Counted from the stretch's first letter, positions 1-8,694 are shown. The stretch: 64,000 bases of DNA from Sphingobium baderi (GCF_001456115.1 NZ_CP013264.1:1100001-1164000), one strand, 5' to 3'. The notes: generated by a model from the letters alone, not told the origin. A program made the numbers and translations.

Positions 1-501
1 ATGAACGGCGTCACGATCGTCCGGCAACAGCCACTGGACTATGCGGCGGAGGCCGACGCGGTCCTTATCGGCAGTGGCGTCAACACACGCCGGATCGCGA
101 CGGACGTCGACATGTTGCGCCGCATCCGGCTGGACCCGGCGCGCCAGTTGATTGGCGCGCAATGTTCCGGGGCGCTGCTGCTCGCCAAGCTCGGCCTGAT
201 CGGAAAACTCCCCGCCTGTACTGACCTCACCAGCAGGCCCTGGGTCGAGGATGCGGGTGTGGAAGTGATCGACGCGCCCTTCATTGCACATGGCAATGTG
301 GCGACGGCGGGCGGCTGCCTCGCCAGTCAGTATCTGGCGGCGTGGCTGATTCTGCGTCTGGCGGGACGCGCGGAGGCGGAAGCGGCGCTGCACTATGTCG
401 CGCCGGTGGGAGAGAAGGCGGCCTATGTCGAGCGGGCCATCGCCAATGTCCTGCCCTTCGTCAAGGACGCGCAGAGCGCCAGTTGGCGCCGGACGGGCTG
501 A
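1..501 (+). CDS. DJ-1/PfpI family protein (5' end probably outside the window)
   Basis: The 166-residue product has the second half of a class-I glutamine amidotransferase-like (DJ-1/PfpI) fold. The nucleophile elbow 'GAQCSGALLLA' places the likely catalytic Cys at residue 55 of the visible part. The stretch 'ADAVLIGSG' matches the strand before the elbow, and 'GNVATAGGCLASQYLAAWLI' matches the helix region that carries the family's His/Gly segment. Relatives are about 190-230 residues and start with an extra Rossmann-like strand that is missing here, so the ATG at base 1 is probably internal and the gene starts upstream. The substrate cannot be told: family members include chaperones, glyoxalases, isocyanide hydratases and AraC-linked regulators. 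It converges on the permease gene, with a hairpin between them. Confidence 0.7.
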   Translation: MNGVTIVRQQPLDYAAEADAVLIGSGVNTRRIATDVDMLRRIRLDPARQLIGAQCSGALLLAKLGLIGKLPACTDLTSRPWVEDAGVEVIDAPFIAHGNVATAGGCLASQYLAAWLILRLAGRAEAEAALHYVAPVGEKAAYVERAIANVLPFVKDAQSASWRRTG

Positions 502-505
502 CGGG

Positions 506-539
506 AAAAAGGGCGGGCCGCTAATGCTATCCCGCCCTT
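506..539 (-). terminator. Intrinsic terminator of the amino-acid permease gene
   Basis: A perfect 9-bp stem (AAGGGCGGG at 509-517 with CCCGCCCTT at 531-539) lies a few bases beyond the permease stop. Read on the minus strand it runs into a short T-tract at 506-510. It also sits just after the stop of the convergent DJ-1 gene, but there is no T-tract in that direction, so the minus-strand role is better supported. Confidence 0.7.
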
Positions 540-544
540 CTGGA

Positions 545-2161
545 TCAGGCGTCCTTGCCGCCGGGCGTATGTGCGCCGGGCATAGGCGGCACCGGCAGAG
601 GCGGCGCGTCGGCGTCATCTTCATGGATGTCTATAATGCCGCGCCCGACATGGCTCTTGCGATAGCCATAGAGGAAATAGAGCACCAGACCGAGACCGCC
701 CCAGACAGGCAGCACCAGTTGCGCGTCGAAGGGCAGATTGAGGAAGAGGAACACGCAGCCGATGGCGGCGGCCGGCGCGATCACCCAGACTAGCGGCGTG
801 CGGAAAGGCCGGTGGCGGCCTGCGTCTTTTACGCGGAGCACGAGTACGGCGATCGAAACCATGAAGAAAGCAAACAATGTTCCGGAGTTTGAAATGTCGG
901 CAAGCTGGCCGACCGGGAGCAGCGCGGCTCCTATCGCGACGAAGACGCCTGTGACCATGGTCACGACATGGGGCGTCCGAAAGCGCGGATGGATGCTGGC
1001 GAGTTTTTCCGGCAGCAGGCCGTCGCGGGCCATGACGAAGAAGATGCGGGTCTGGCCGAACATCATCATCAGGATGACGGAGGGCAAGGCCAGGTTGGCG
1101 GCGAGGCCCAGCGCATTTCCTACAACGGTCCAGTTGATCGCGCGCAGCACATGGGCCAGCGCTTCGTTGGAGCAGACCAGATCGCCCGCATGGGCGGCGG
1201 TGGCGCAGGTGGCCGCAAAACCGTGCGAGCCGGGGGCCACGGCAAGGCCGTCAGGGCCGAGCACCGGCTGCGCGCCGATCGCGCCGATCGCGCCAGCGGC
1301 GACGAAGAGGTAGAAGACGGTGCAGATCGCGAGGCTGCCGATCAGGCCGATGGGCACGTTGCGCTGGGGATTTTTGGTTTCCTCAGCCGCGGTCGAAACC
1401 GCGTCGAAGCCGACATAGGCGAAGAAGATGGAGGCGGCCGCGCCGACAATGCCCATGCCGCTGGTTCCGGGAGGCCCGAACCAGCCATTGGGCGCGAAGG
1501 GCGAGAAATTGCCGGTGTCGATCACCGGCAACGTCAGGGCGACGAAGGCGGTGAGCGCCGCCACCTTGATCGCGACGAGCACGGCGTTGACGCGCGCGCT
1601 TTCGGTCGTGCCGATCACCAGCAGCGCCGTCACCGCCAATGCGATCACGATAGCCGGAATGTTGATGAAGCCATGGGTGAAGTCTGCATGCGGGATCAGG
1701 CCGTTCATGGTCCATACGGGACCGGCGGATAAGGCCTGTGGCAGTTCCAGCCCCGTCACGCTTTTCAAAAGACCCATGAAATAGCCCGACCAGCCCACCG
1801 AAACGGCGCTGGCCGCGACCGCATATTCCAGGATGAGCGCCCAGCCCACCATCCAGGCGAGCAATTCGCCCACCACCGCATAGGTGTAGGTATAAGCGGA
1901 CCCGGAAACCGGCACCATCGAAGCCAGTTCGGAATAGCAGAGCGCCGCGAAGGCGCAGACCAGCCCCGCGATCACGAAGCTCCACATCATGCCCGGCCCG
2001 GCTTTTTGCGCGGCGGCGGCGGTCAAAACGAAAATGCCGGTGCCGATGATGGCCCCGACACCCAGAAGCGTCAGTTGGATCGGTCCCAATGTCCGGGCGA
2101 GAGATTTTTTCTCCGCCGTGGCCAATATGGCGTCCAGAGGCTTGATACGCCCGAAAATCAT
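545..2161 (-). CDS. APC-superfamily amino acid permease (cationic amino acid transporter type)
   Basis: The 538-residue integral membrane protein starts at 'MIFGRIKPLDAIL'. An in-frame extension of 41 residues upstream is unlike the family and was left out. The APC signature of helix 1 is clear ('LTLLGVGAIIGTGIFVL', about residues 30-46), followed by 'AGPGMMWSFVIAGLVCAFAALCYSELASMVPVSGSAYTY' split over helices 2 and 3. Some dozen hydrophobic segments follow, with 'FFAYVGFDAVSTAAEETKNPQRNVP' typical of the CAT/YfnA branch. It should act as a proton-coupled importer of amino acids at the inner membrane; the substrate is not readable from sequence. It is transcribed divergently from pgeF and is a single gene with its own terminator. 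Confidence 0.88.
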   Translation of the reverse strand: MIFGRIKPLDAILATAEKKSLARTLGPIQLTLLGVGAIIGTGIFVLTAAAAQKAGPGMMWSFVIAGLVCAFAALCYSELASMVPVSGSAYTYTYAVVGELLAWMVGWALILEYAVAASAVSVGWSGYFMGLLKSVTGLELPQALSAGPVWTMNGLIPHADFTHGFINIPAIVIALAVTALLVIGTTESARVNAVLVAIKVAALTAFVALTLPVIDTGNFSPFAPNGWFGPPGTSGMGIVGAAASIFFAYVGFDAVSTAAEETKNPQRNVPIGLIGSLAICTVFYLFVAAGAIGAIGAQPVLGPDGLAVAPGSHGFAATCATAAHAGDLVCSNEALAHVLRAINWTVVGNALGLAANLALPSVILMMMFGQTRIFFVMARDGLLPEKLASIHPRFRTPHVVTMVTGVFVAIGAALLPVGQLADISNSGTLFAFFMVSIAVLVLRVKDAGRHRPFRTPLVWVIAPAAAIGCVFLFLNLPFDAQLVLPVWGGLGLVLYFLYGYRKSHVGRGIIDIHEDDADAPPLPVPPMPGAHTPGGKDA

Positions 2162-2315
2162 GGTTGAAGCCCCTTGATCATCTTGTCCCCAGAAGCGGCG
2201 CAAGGCCACTTTTGCCGAAGTGGCATTGACACGGAAACTATCGCCTAATCTGTCCCGCGCAAGTATGTTGCGTATCCGGGACACGGATTTTCAACGGGCC
2301 GCGAGGGAAAACAGG

Positions 2316-3077
2316 ATGATAGAATTGCTGCGGGCACAGAGCCTGGCAGGCGTGAGGCATGGTTTCGCGGGCAGAAAGGGTGGCGTTTCGACGGGGGTGC
2401 ATAGCGGCCTGAATGTGGGGCTGGGGTCCGAAGACGAGCGGGAAGCGGTGTTGCAAAACCGCGATCTGGCGCGCGACGCGCTGTTGCCGGGAGGAACGCT
2501 GGTCACGGTGCGGCAGGTCCATTCGCCCGACGTCGTGACGGTCACCGGCCCGATTGCGGAAGAGGCGCGCCCATCCGCCGACGCCATGGTGACGGACAGG
2601 CCCGGCATCATATTGGGAATATTGACGGCCGATTGCGTGCCGGTGCTGTTCGCGGACAGGAAGGCCCGCGTGATCGGCGCGGCCCATGCCGGATGGAAGG
2701 GCGCCATTGCGGGCGTCACGGACAATGCCATCAGCGCGATGGAGGCGCTGGGCGCGACGCGGGCCAATATAGCCTGCGCCATCGGTCCCTGCATCGGCCG
2801 AGCATCCTATGAAGTGACGGCGGATTTCGCCGCGCGGTTCGAACAGGAAGAGCGGGCCAATGCGCGATTCTTTACGCCGGGGCGCGAGGGGCACTGCCAG
2901 TTCGACATCGCCGCCTATGTGGCGTCGCGGCTTGCCGATTCGGGCATTCGCACGATCGGGATGCTGGACGAGGACACCTATGGCCAGCCCGACCGCTTTT
3001 TCAGCTATCGCCGTTCCTGCCATCGCGGCGAAGCGGATTATGGCCGCCAGATTTCCATGATCGCGCTGACGGATTAA
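2316..3077 (+). CDS. pgeF: Purine nucleoside phosphorylase / polyphenol oxidase family protein PgeF
   Basis: The 253-residue cytosolic protein belongs to the YfiH/PgeF (DUF152) family. Experimentally studied members are zinc-dependent purine nucleoside phosphorylases and adenosine deaminases, or editing hydrolases of peptidoglycan precursors; older annotation calls them laccases. The metal ligands are visible: His69 in 'RQVHSPDVV', Cys107 in 'TADCVPVLF' and His124 in 'GAAHAGWKGAIAGV'. The family signature 'IGPCIGRASYEV' is at about residues 156-167. The ATG at 2316 was chosen because the 32 codons upstream look non-coding and 'MIELLRAQSLAGVRHGF' is the normal family start. The length is normal. 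The gene is divergent from the permease and stands about 120 bp before the deacetylase gene. Confidence 0.9.
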   Translation: MIELLRAQSLAGVRHGFAGRKGGVSTGVHSGLNVGLGSEDEREAVLQNRDLARDALLPGGTLVTVRQVHSPDVVTVTGPIAEEARPSADAMVTDRPGIILGILTADCVPVLFADRKARVIGAAHAGWKGAIAGVTDNAISAMEALGATRANIACAIGPCIGRASYEVTADFAARFEQEERANARFFTPGREGHCQFDIAAYVASRLADSGIRTIGMLDEDTYGQPDRFFSYRRSCHRGEADYGRQISMIALTD

Positions 3078-3199
3078 GGGATGCCCTTCCGCCGACCCGC
3101 CTGACCAATCCGTAGGAAAACAGACATCGGGCCGCAATATTACATGTCCTTAATATCTGGCTGCTAAAATCCTGCGTCACGCCCCGGACCGGACTGCCC

Positions 3200-4177
3200 A
3201 TGACCATGCTGCTCATCACCGTCGATACGGAATTGTCCGCCGCGCTTTACCAGCGCGGGGCGGGGTTGGAGGAGAATCTGCGCCGCTCCATCTGGGGCGA
3301 GGTGGACGGTCAGCCCTATGGCATAGGGTGGCAGATGACGCTGATGGAGCGGCACGGCATCAAGGGCGTCTTTTTCCTCGATCCCCTGCCCGCGCTGCTT
3401 TACGGCCCCGATTTTCTGAGGCCCATTGTCGATGCGGTTGTCGGGCGAGGCCATGACATTCAGCTCCATATCCATAGCGAATGGCTGCAATGGGCGAAAA
3501 CATCGCCGGTCGACGGACGGCAGGGCCGGAATATCGGTGATTTCTCCCTTGCCGACCAGACGTTGCTGCTGAGCCTTGGCAAGCGATTGCTGGAAGAGGC
3601 GGGGGCGCCCGCCGTCACCGCTTTTCGCGCCGGGAATTTCGGTGCGAACGACGATACGCTACGCGCCCTGGCCCAAATCGGCATCCGGTGGGACAGCAGC
3701 GTCAATCCCGCCTATCTGGGCGGGGATTGCGCCATTTCCATGCGCGGCCTTGCCGGGCCGCATCACCGGCTGGGCATTACCGAGGTGCCGGTTTCGGGCA
3801 TAGCGGATCGGCCGGGCCGATTCCGCCCCGCCCAGATTTGCGCCATGTCCGCCGCGGAAATGCGCGCGGGCCTGCGCCATGCCGCGCATGAACGGCATGA
3901 CGCCTTCGTCGTCGTCACGCACAGTTTCGAAATGCTTTCGCGCGATCGGACACGGCCCAACCGCGCTGTGATGCGCCGGTTCGAGCGGTTATGCAGGGAG
4001 GCGCAGCGGCTTCCCGGCATCAAGGCAGGAGGATTTGACGACCTTCCTCCCTTGCTGGCCGACCATAGGGCCTCCGCCTTCACGCTGGCGCGGCCCAATC
4101 GCGCGCGCACGGCATCGCGCATGATGCAGCAGCTTTGGGCCAATTGGCGCTATGAAAGAAAGCTGGCCCCTGCGTGA
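3200..4177 (+). CDS. Polysaccharide deacetylase-like protein (NodB-fold)
   Basis: The 325-residue protein resembles NodB-type carbohydrate esterases. It has an N-terminal 'LLITVDTE' strand (acidic residues 9 and 11), the segment 'GHDIQLHIHSEW' with candidate metal-binding His90 and His92, and 'AFRAGNFGANDDTLRALAQIGIRWDSS', which corresponds to the R-x-P/N motif region seen in WalW-like deacetylases. There is no signal peptide, so it probably acts in the cytoplasm or on a lipid-linked intermediate. Its stop overlaps the GTG start of the ATP-grasp gene by 4 nt, so the two are translationally coupled. With the phosphatase gene facing them, the set looks like an envelope or exopolysaccharide modification unit. 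Substrate unknown. Confidence 0.75.
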   Translation: MTMLLITVDTELSAALYQRGAGLEENLRRSIWGEVDGQPYGIGWQMTLMERHGIKGVFFLDPLPALLYGPDFLRPIVDAVVGRGHDIQLHIHSEWLQWAKTSPVDGRQGRNIGDFSLADQTLLLSLGKRLLEEAGAPAVTAFRAGNFGANDDTLRALAQIGIRWDSSVNPAYLGGDCAISMRGLAGPHHRLGITEVPVSGIADRPGRFRPAQICAMSAAEMRAGLRHAAHERHDAFVVVTHSFEMLSRDRTRPNRAVMRRFERLCREAQRLPGIKAGGFDDLPPLLADHRASAFTLARPNRARTASRMMQQLWANWRYERKLAPA

Positions 4178-5382
4178 CGCGCCATGCCGGTGCCATCGTG
4201 CTGGGCCTCGACAGCGCAATCGGCCTTACCATCATGCGGGAATTGGGAAGCCATGGCGTCCCGGTATATGGCGTCGGGCGGGCGGCGTCCGGCACGGCCG
4301 CCGCGTCGCGTTATTGCACGGCCGCGTTCGACCGGCCGCAGGGGCCGATTGCCGCATGGCTCCCCGACCTGATCGCGCGCACCGGGGCAGGAGCGCTGCT
4401 GGCGACATCGGAATCCGATCTGCTGGAACTGGCCGAACTGCCCGCGCGCATGGGGGATTGTCATCTGCTCGTTCCCCGGATCGACCGGTTGAGGAAGGTG
4501 ATCGACAAGAATTGCACGCTGGAAGCGGCGATGGCGGCGGGGCTGCGCGTGCCCCGGACATGGCAACCGATGGCGGCGGAGGATTTCGCGGACCGCATTG
4601 CGGCGCTTCGCTATCCGGTGGTCGTGAAATGGGCCAATCCGCCCGAGGCGATGGCGTTCCTGAGCGAATGTGGACTGGAATGGATCAAGGCGGAATATGT
4701 CCGCTCCGCCGATGAATTGCGACGGCTGCTCGAACGTTATCGCCCGGTGGGGCGCTGGCCGCTGATCCAGGAATATTGCGGTGGGGTGGGCCTTGGCCAG
4801 ATGCTCCATATGGAAGGCGCGCGCGCCACGCTGCGCTTCCAGCACCGGCGGTTGCACGAATGGCCGCCTGAAGGCGGGGTGTCGACGCTGTGCCGTGCGG
4901 AGCCGATGGATCGTCATGCGGCGCAGATGGCGCTCTCCGAAAAGCTGCTGCGCGCGCTCGATTGGCAAGGGCCGGCGATGGTCGAATATCGCTATGACGG
5001 CACGCATTACTGGCTGATGGAAGTGAACGGGCGCTTCTGGGGCAGCATGCCGCTGGCCTGGCATTGCGGCGCGCATTTCGCGTGGGAAGCCTATCGCCGG
5101 ACGGTGTTGGGGCAAAAGGACGCGGCCAGCCCGGCGCGCGGGCATTTGCGGGCGCGCTACATGGTGCCGGAGACGAAACGGCTCGCCCGGCTGCTGCTGG
5201 CGCCGCGCCGGATCAGCGATCCCTTCTTCGCCATTCGGCCGGTGCGGGAACTGATCGGCTATGTCCTGGCCTTTTTCGATCCGCGGACGCGCTATTATAT
5301 CTTCACCCTCTCCGATCCACGGCCATGGATGCGGGATATGGCGCAGATATTCAGGAAAGCCGTGCGCCGGGAAACCCCTTGA
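4174..5382 (+). CDS. ATP-grasp ligase (carbamoyl-phosphate-synthase-like)
   Basis: The 402-residue protein starts with GTG inside the deacetylase stop (GTGA overlap). The first hundred residues form a Rossmann-like pre-ATP-grasp domain ('AIVLGLDSAIGLTIMRELG'). The ATP-grasp core follows, with the nucleotide-binding lysine strand 'YPVVVKWANPPEAMAF' (Lys152) and the metal-binding pair in 'YWLMEVNGRFWGS' (Glu283 and Asn285). Such enzymes ligate a carboxylate to an amine or thiol; relatives next to deacetylases are found in envelope glycan loci. The last 32 bp overlap the 3' end of the convergent phosphatase gene. The exact substrates cannot be inferred. Confidence 0.78.
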   Translation: MTRHAGAIVLGLDSAIGLTIMRELGSHGVPVYGVGRAASGTAAASRYCTAAFDRPQGPIAAWLPDLIARTGAGALLATSESDLLELAELPARMGDCHLLVPRIDRLRKVIDKNCTLEAAMAAGLRVPRTWQPMAAEDFADRIAALRYPVVVKWANPPEAMAFLSECGLEWIKAEYVRSADELRRLLERYRPVGRWPLIQEYCGGVGLGQMLHMEGARATLRFQHRRLHEWPPEGGVSTLCRAEPMDRHAAQMALSEKLLRALDWQGPAMVEYRYDGTHYWLMEVNGRFWGSMPLAWHCGAHFAWEAYRRTVLGQKDAASPARGHLRARYMVPETKRLARLLLAPRRISDPFFAIRPVRELIGYVLAFFDPRTRYYIFTLSDPRPWMRDMAQIFRKAVRRETP

Positions 5383-5902
5383 CCAGCGCATCGACCGCGC
5401 CTTCGATGCGGCAAAGGCATTGCGCCATATAGCGATCATCCAGCCCATAGGGATCATGCAGATGCGGTAAAGCCGGGCGCGTCCACCGGCCCAGCAACAG
5501 GCGTGGCCGGTCCGCAAGGCGCGGGTCGGCCGCCAGCCGGTGAAGCTGGCGCACTTCCATGGCAAGCAGCAGGTCGCCGCTTTCCGGCACATAATCGCCG
5601 GCGTCCAGCGCCCGGTGCGCCGACAGATCATGGCCCAAGGCGGCGGCGGCGGCGATGGCCGGACCGTGCGCGCCCCGCCCGCTGGCCGCGGAAAGGCCGA
5701 AGGACGCGGCTCGCAGGCCTGCCGAACGGGCGGCGACCTCGGCAAAGGCGCTGCGGCAGATATTGCCCTGACACACGAAGACCAGACGCCGCACCTCCGC
5801 CGGGTCGGGCCGTCTTTCCTCGGCGAGGTGGAACAGCGCCTGCGGATAGGAAAGCGCCAGCCGGACCAGTCCGCGAAATGTGCCGAAACGCGATCGAATC
5901 AT
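5351..5902 (-). CDS. Low-molecular-weight protein-tyrosine-phosphatase-like protein
   Basis: The 183-residue protein carries the phosphatase P-loop 'VFVCQGNICRSAFAE', an intact C-x5-R-S motif. The distal 'LHDPYGLDDRY' supplies the general-acid Asp followed by Pro. About 35 extra residues precede the catalytic domain ('MIRSRFGTFRGLVRLALSYP...'), which is unusual for a family that normally starts at the P-loop strand. The ATG at 5902 was chosen because the alternative start lies inside the tRNA-like gene 17 bp upstream. In Gram-negatives such phosphatases often act on tyrosine autokinases of capsule/EPS export, which fits the adjacent deacetylase and ATP-grasp genes. Its 3' end overlaps the ATP-grasp gene by 32 bp, convergently. 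Confidence 0.82.
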   Translation of the reverse strand: MIRSRFGTFRGLVRLALSYPQALFHLAEERRPDPAEVRRLVFVCQGNICRSAFAEVAARSAGLRAASFGLSAASGRGAHGPAIAAAAALGHDLSAHRALDAGDYVPESGDLLLAMEVRQLHRLAADPRLADRPRLLLGRWTRPALPHLHDPYGLDDRYMAQCLCRIEGAVDALVKGFPGARLS

Positions 5903-5919
5903 ATCCAAAGCCGGAAAGA

Positions 5920-6011
5920 TGGCGGAGACGCCGGGATTCGAACCCATCGTGCCCCATTCAGGGCACGATGGTTTGGCAAACCGCTGGTTTCAGCCACTCA
6001 CTCACGTCTCC
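5920..6011 (-). tRNA. Degenerate tRNA-Ser-like gene with anticodon GCC
   Basis: This 92-nt gene, with encoded CCA, matches the tRNA-Ser(GCU) at 24195-24286 except at six positions. The acceptor stem GGAGACG/CGTCTCC, discriminator G, D-loop, T-loop TTCGAAT and a long type-II variable arm are kept. The changes matter. The anticodon loop reads TTGCCAA, so the anticodon is GCC (a glycine anticodon on a serine body). The anticodon stem has a C-A mismatch, the D-stem has an A-C pair, and the T-stem 5' side is ATGGG against CCCGG, giving two bad pairs. The substitutions lengthen the variable-arm hairpin into a near-perfect palindrome that invades the neighbouring stems. Probably a pseudo-tRNA or island attachment relic; a functional misreading tRNA is possible but unlikely. 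Confidence 0.75.
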
Positions 6012-6190
6012 GGCCTGCTAGAATTTTCTGTAATATACTGAATATATTATATATTTTCGATTATACGGGCTGCCCATTTCCTTTGCAAGAGAAACAATTT
6101 CCGGGTTTGCGTGGCGCGATCGATCGGATCGAAGCAAGTGAAATTTGCTTGATTGCGAGAGCCTGCGTCGTTTCGCGGCGGTGATCGGCT
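6012..6190. other. AT-rich intergenic stretch beside the tRNA relic
   Basis: The first hundred bases (about 6017-6110) are strikingly AT-rich for this genome, including a run of A/T around 6030-6060. No ORF with credible coding character is present. The segment separates the degenerate tRNA from the spermidine-synthase-like gene and marks one edge of the block bounded by the two tRNA-Ser copies. Confidence 0.5.
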
Positions 6191-6985
6191 TCAGCAGAGA
6201 AGTTGAAAAGACGAAGCTGACTCTAGCCCATGTGATGCGGTTGCGTTCCGTCCCGGGGTCACGGTCATAGCCGGTGCGGCGCCGACCACGCGCGGATATT
6301 GGAAGCTCGCCGCATCTCGGCTTGCCAGATAGACATGGTGGAAAGCGTCCACCCTGCCGCCGGTAAGAGCCACCGTATCGCAACGCCAGGTCCATGGCAG
6401 AGCATCCAGCCGCTTCTCGAACGGAGGGGACGGTTTCGAGGACCAGAAGGCGGCGATCCCTTCCGCAGTGAGGGCGCGCTCGACGGCCCTGATCCCGCAT
6501 TCCCGATAGATGTCGCCATTTTCCGTGCGGACCAGATGATCAGGGCCATTGTCGGTGTCCATGAGCACGACATCATAAGGTCCGTGCCCGTTTTCCAGCG
6601 TATGCCTTACATCTTCCACGCGGACCTCGACGCGCGGATCGTCAAGCGGATTGCCCGCAAGATGGCCGAGATAGCGTCTGTTCCAATGCACGATCTCTGG
6701 CACGATTTCCGAAACGACCACTTTGGCGCCATCATCAAGGAAGTTCAGCACCATCCTCAACGTATAGCCCAGGCCCAGACCGCCGATCAGAACCTTCCTG
6801 GCCGGCCGGCCCAGCAGGCGCAGGGCCTTTTCCGCGAGGAAATCTTCCGATTGATGGCAGGAACTGCTCATCAGTTCCATGCCGTTATACCGGATTTCAT
6901 AGAGATCATTTCTTCTCAGCAATAGGATTTCGTCACCGGCGGAAAGGCCGGTTCGTGCCACTTCGGTCCAGATATGCATGCCCAT
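6191..6985 (-). CDS. Spermidine synthase-like (SpeE-fold) protein
   Basis: The 264-residue protein has the polyamine-synthase/SAM-methyltransferase fold. The glycine-rich nucleotide loop is 'VLIGGLGLGYTLRM' (residues 65-78). It is followed by the acidic strand end 'VVVSEIVPEIV', the 'DPRVEVRVEDVRHTL' segment and 'YDVVLMDTDNGPDHL', where true spermidine synthases have the catalytic D-x-x-D/DPxGP region. The motif here ('DTDNGPDH') differs, so the aminopropyl-transfer activity is doubtful; many bacterial homologues are orphan 'spermidine synthase-like' proteins. The last 35 residues look low in conservation. It lies at the edge of the accessory block, upstream of the tRNA relic in the same direction. 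Confidence 0.72.
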   Translation of the reverse strand: MGMHIWTEVARTGLSAGDEILLLRRNDLYEIRYNGMELMSSSCHQSEDFLAEKALRLLGRPARKVLIGGLGLGYTLRMVLNFLDDGAKVVVSEIVPEIVHWNRRYLGHLAGNPLDDPRVEVRVEDVRHTLENGHGPYDVVLMDTDNGPDHLVRTENGDIYRECGIRAVERALTAEGIAAFWSSKPSPPFEKRLDALPWTWRCDTVALTGGRVDAFHHVYLASRDAASFQYPRVVGAAPAMTVTPGRNATASHGLESASSFQLLC

Positions 6986-7485
6986 CCCTAACGATCGCGA
7001 CGCGGCTGACGGCAGCCGGCGCGCTTCAAATTTCGCGTTAGATGATTTTCAGGGGTTGCCCGGCTTCAGAGCCGCGGCAACCCATGGGCATCGTCGGCCC
7101 TTGTCCCGACGATCAGCGGATAGATTGCGGAAATATTCACGGCCTGCATGGTCAGTATCGCAATCGGCATCCAAAGTTGCTGGCAAAGCTGCTGGAAAAA
7201 CATCCATGCTTTGTCGGGATCGGATTGTCCAGTGCAGGGCGGCAGGACATCGGCAGGATCAAGGTCTTTCCCGCAAAGCCGCTCCATGCATCGCCATTCC
7301 CATGGGATTGTCGACGCATGGAAACCCGTCGGCGGCCAATATGGAGCAGCGAATGGCCCCCCTTATGAGTGTTGGGAGCCATTCGGGCAAAATTGCGTCC
7401 GCGTCGCGCCCGCGCTGCTTTCTGCCAGCCGCAGGATTGCTGCATGCCCTGCCGGACGGGGCCTATGGGCCCGCGCTCAGCAGGT
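6986..7485. other. 500-bp intergenic region, possible gene remnant
   Basis: No convincing gene is present. A 73-codon minus-strand reading frame at 7066-7287 contains a hydrophobic segment ('LWMPIAILTMQAVNISAIYPLI') but has no family match I recognise and lacks a clear ribosome-binding site. It could be the decayed end of a membrane protein. Long empty stretches like this are rare elsewhere in the window, which fits decay inside an acquired block. Confidence 0.35.
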
Positions 7486-8449
7486 TCACGGAACGAGTAA
7501 GCTCGGCCCCCCAAACAGAGCGCGACCGATCATGGCAGGTGCGATATTGACGACAAAGAAGGTGATCTGGAAAAGCCCGATCATTATCCACAATCGCCTT
7601 GCTTCGCGCCTCCAACCCGCGGGAACGCCATGCACGCCGAAGCGACGCTCCACCGACATAAAACCGTCAATGCCACGATTTGCCAATATGCCGACGAACC
7701 AGCCTGCCCACAAAGCGATCAGCGCAGGGAACACGAGCGGCAATTGCCCTTTATCGCTTTCCAGCGTCGGGCCGACAATCGCATCATATGTCCACCAGCC
7801 GTTGGCGACGGAACTACCCTCGACATAGATTTGATAGGCAAAGAAGAGGGGAAAGGCGACGAGCATCGCCCAGGCTTGCACGGGCAGAAACCGGAGCCTG
7901 CGGCCCAGCACCATGACCAGCGACGTCAGCAGAGGCAGCGATACCGCAAACCACCAACCCCAACTGAACGGTATGAACAGCGGTTTTACCGGGGTGGTAA
8001 ATGCCATGTCCCCCCAGAAGGGCAGACGGGAAAAAGCGGGGTTCCAGGCCAGATAGGCACCCCAGTCACCGAAAAATTCCTGCCAAAAGGCGCTTGTCGC
8101 GGCGATCAGGACCAGACCGAACAACGGCAAGCGTCGATTTTTCAGGGTCAATGCCACAGCGGCCAGGACCAATATGCCCCACAACCAGATGCTGCCACTT
8201 TCCATGACCCACCGGTCAACCGGTTCCCCCATTTGCGATTGCATTTCCTGTATCCCCCCTCTTCCATACGAACGCTGTGCGGCCTGATGGCGCATATAAT
8301 AGCAAGGCAAAAAATCCGCCAAATAGAAAGCTGGTCCATTGCTCGGCATATCGCGCTGGATTGAACCCGCCGCCAGATAGGGCGCTTGCGCCGCTTCCAG
8401 GAGGAACAATCCCCAGCATGGGGCGTAAGCCTTTTGTCCCGCCTCTCAT
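7486..8449 (-). pseudogene. AveC-like multi-spanning membrane protein, apparent frameshift in a G6 run
   Basis: The main frame (from about 8250 to 7486) encodes a hydrophobic protein with several membrane spans and the segment 'WQEFFGDWGAYLAWNPAF' followed by a W-G and P-rich stretch. This resembles the spirocyclase AveC-like family found in actinobacteria and sphingomonads, whose role outside avermectin synthesis is unknown. Read alone, the frame opens at 8409 with an atypical N-terminus. A second frame from an ATG at 8449 gives a better start ('ARYAEQWTSFLFGGFFALLLYA', a first membrane helix) and stops at 8216. The two join in one frame if a single G is removed from the G6 run at 8254-8259. 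This is either a real frameshift, a sequencing error, or slippage expression. The AveC assignment is tentative. Confidence 0.5.
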
Positions 8450-8694
8450 TTGCCCCCCGAATGATAGAGGCGGGGCAACTCATTCCAGGCGCGTAGCCTT
8501 GGCGATAGCGGAGCATGTCGACCGGCGGATGGATGTTGGGCAGTTCGTCTGGTCGATGATCACGGCGCTCGAAGCGAGGTGGCGCGCCATGGTTGCCGAG
8601 CTTCAACGGGAGTCCGAGCCGCAAAATCCGTGGAACAGCGGGTTTGGAAGGTGTAGCCTCTCACGCTCTGTCCCAGCCTCTGGAGCGTACCGGA

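Noticed and set aside
6018..6500. 160-codon minus-strand frame extending over the tRNA-proximal gap
   Set aside because: Overlaps the spermidine-synthase-like gene in another register and shows no motif.
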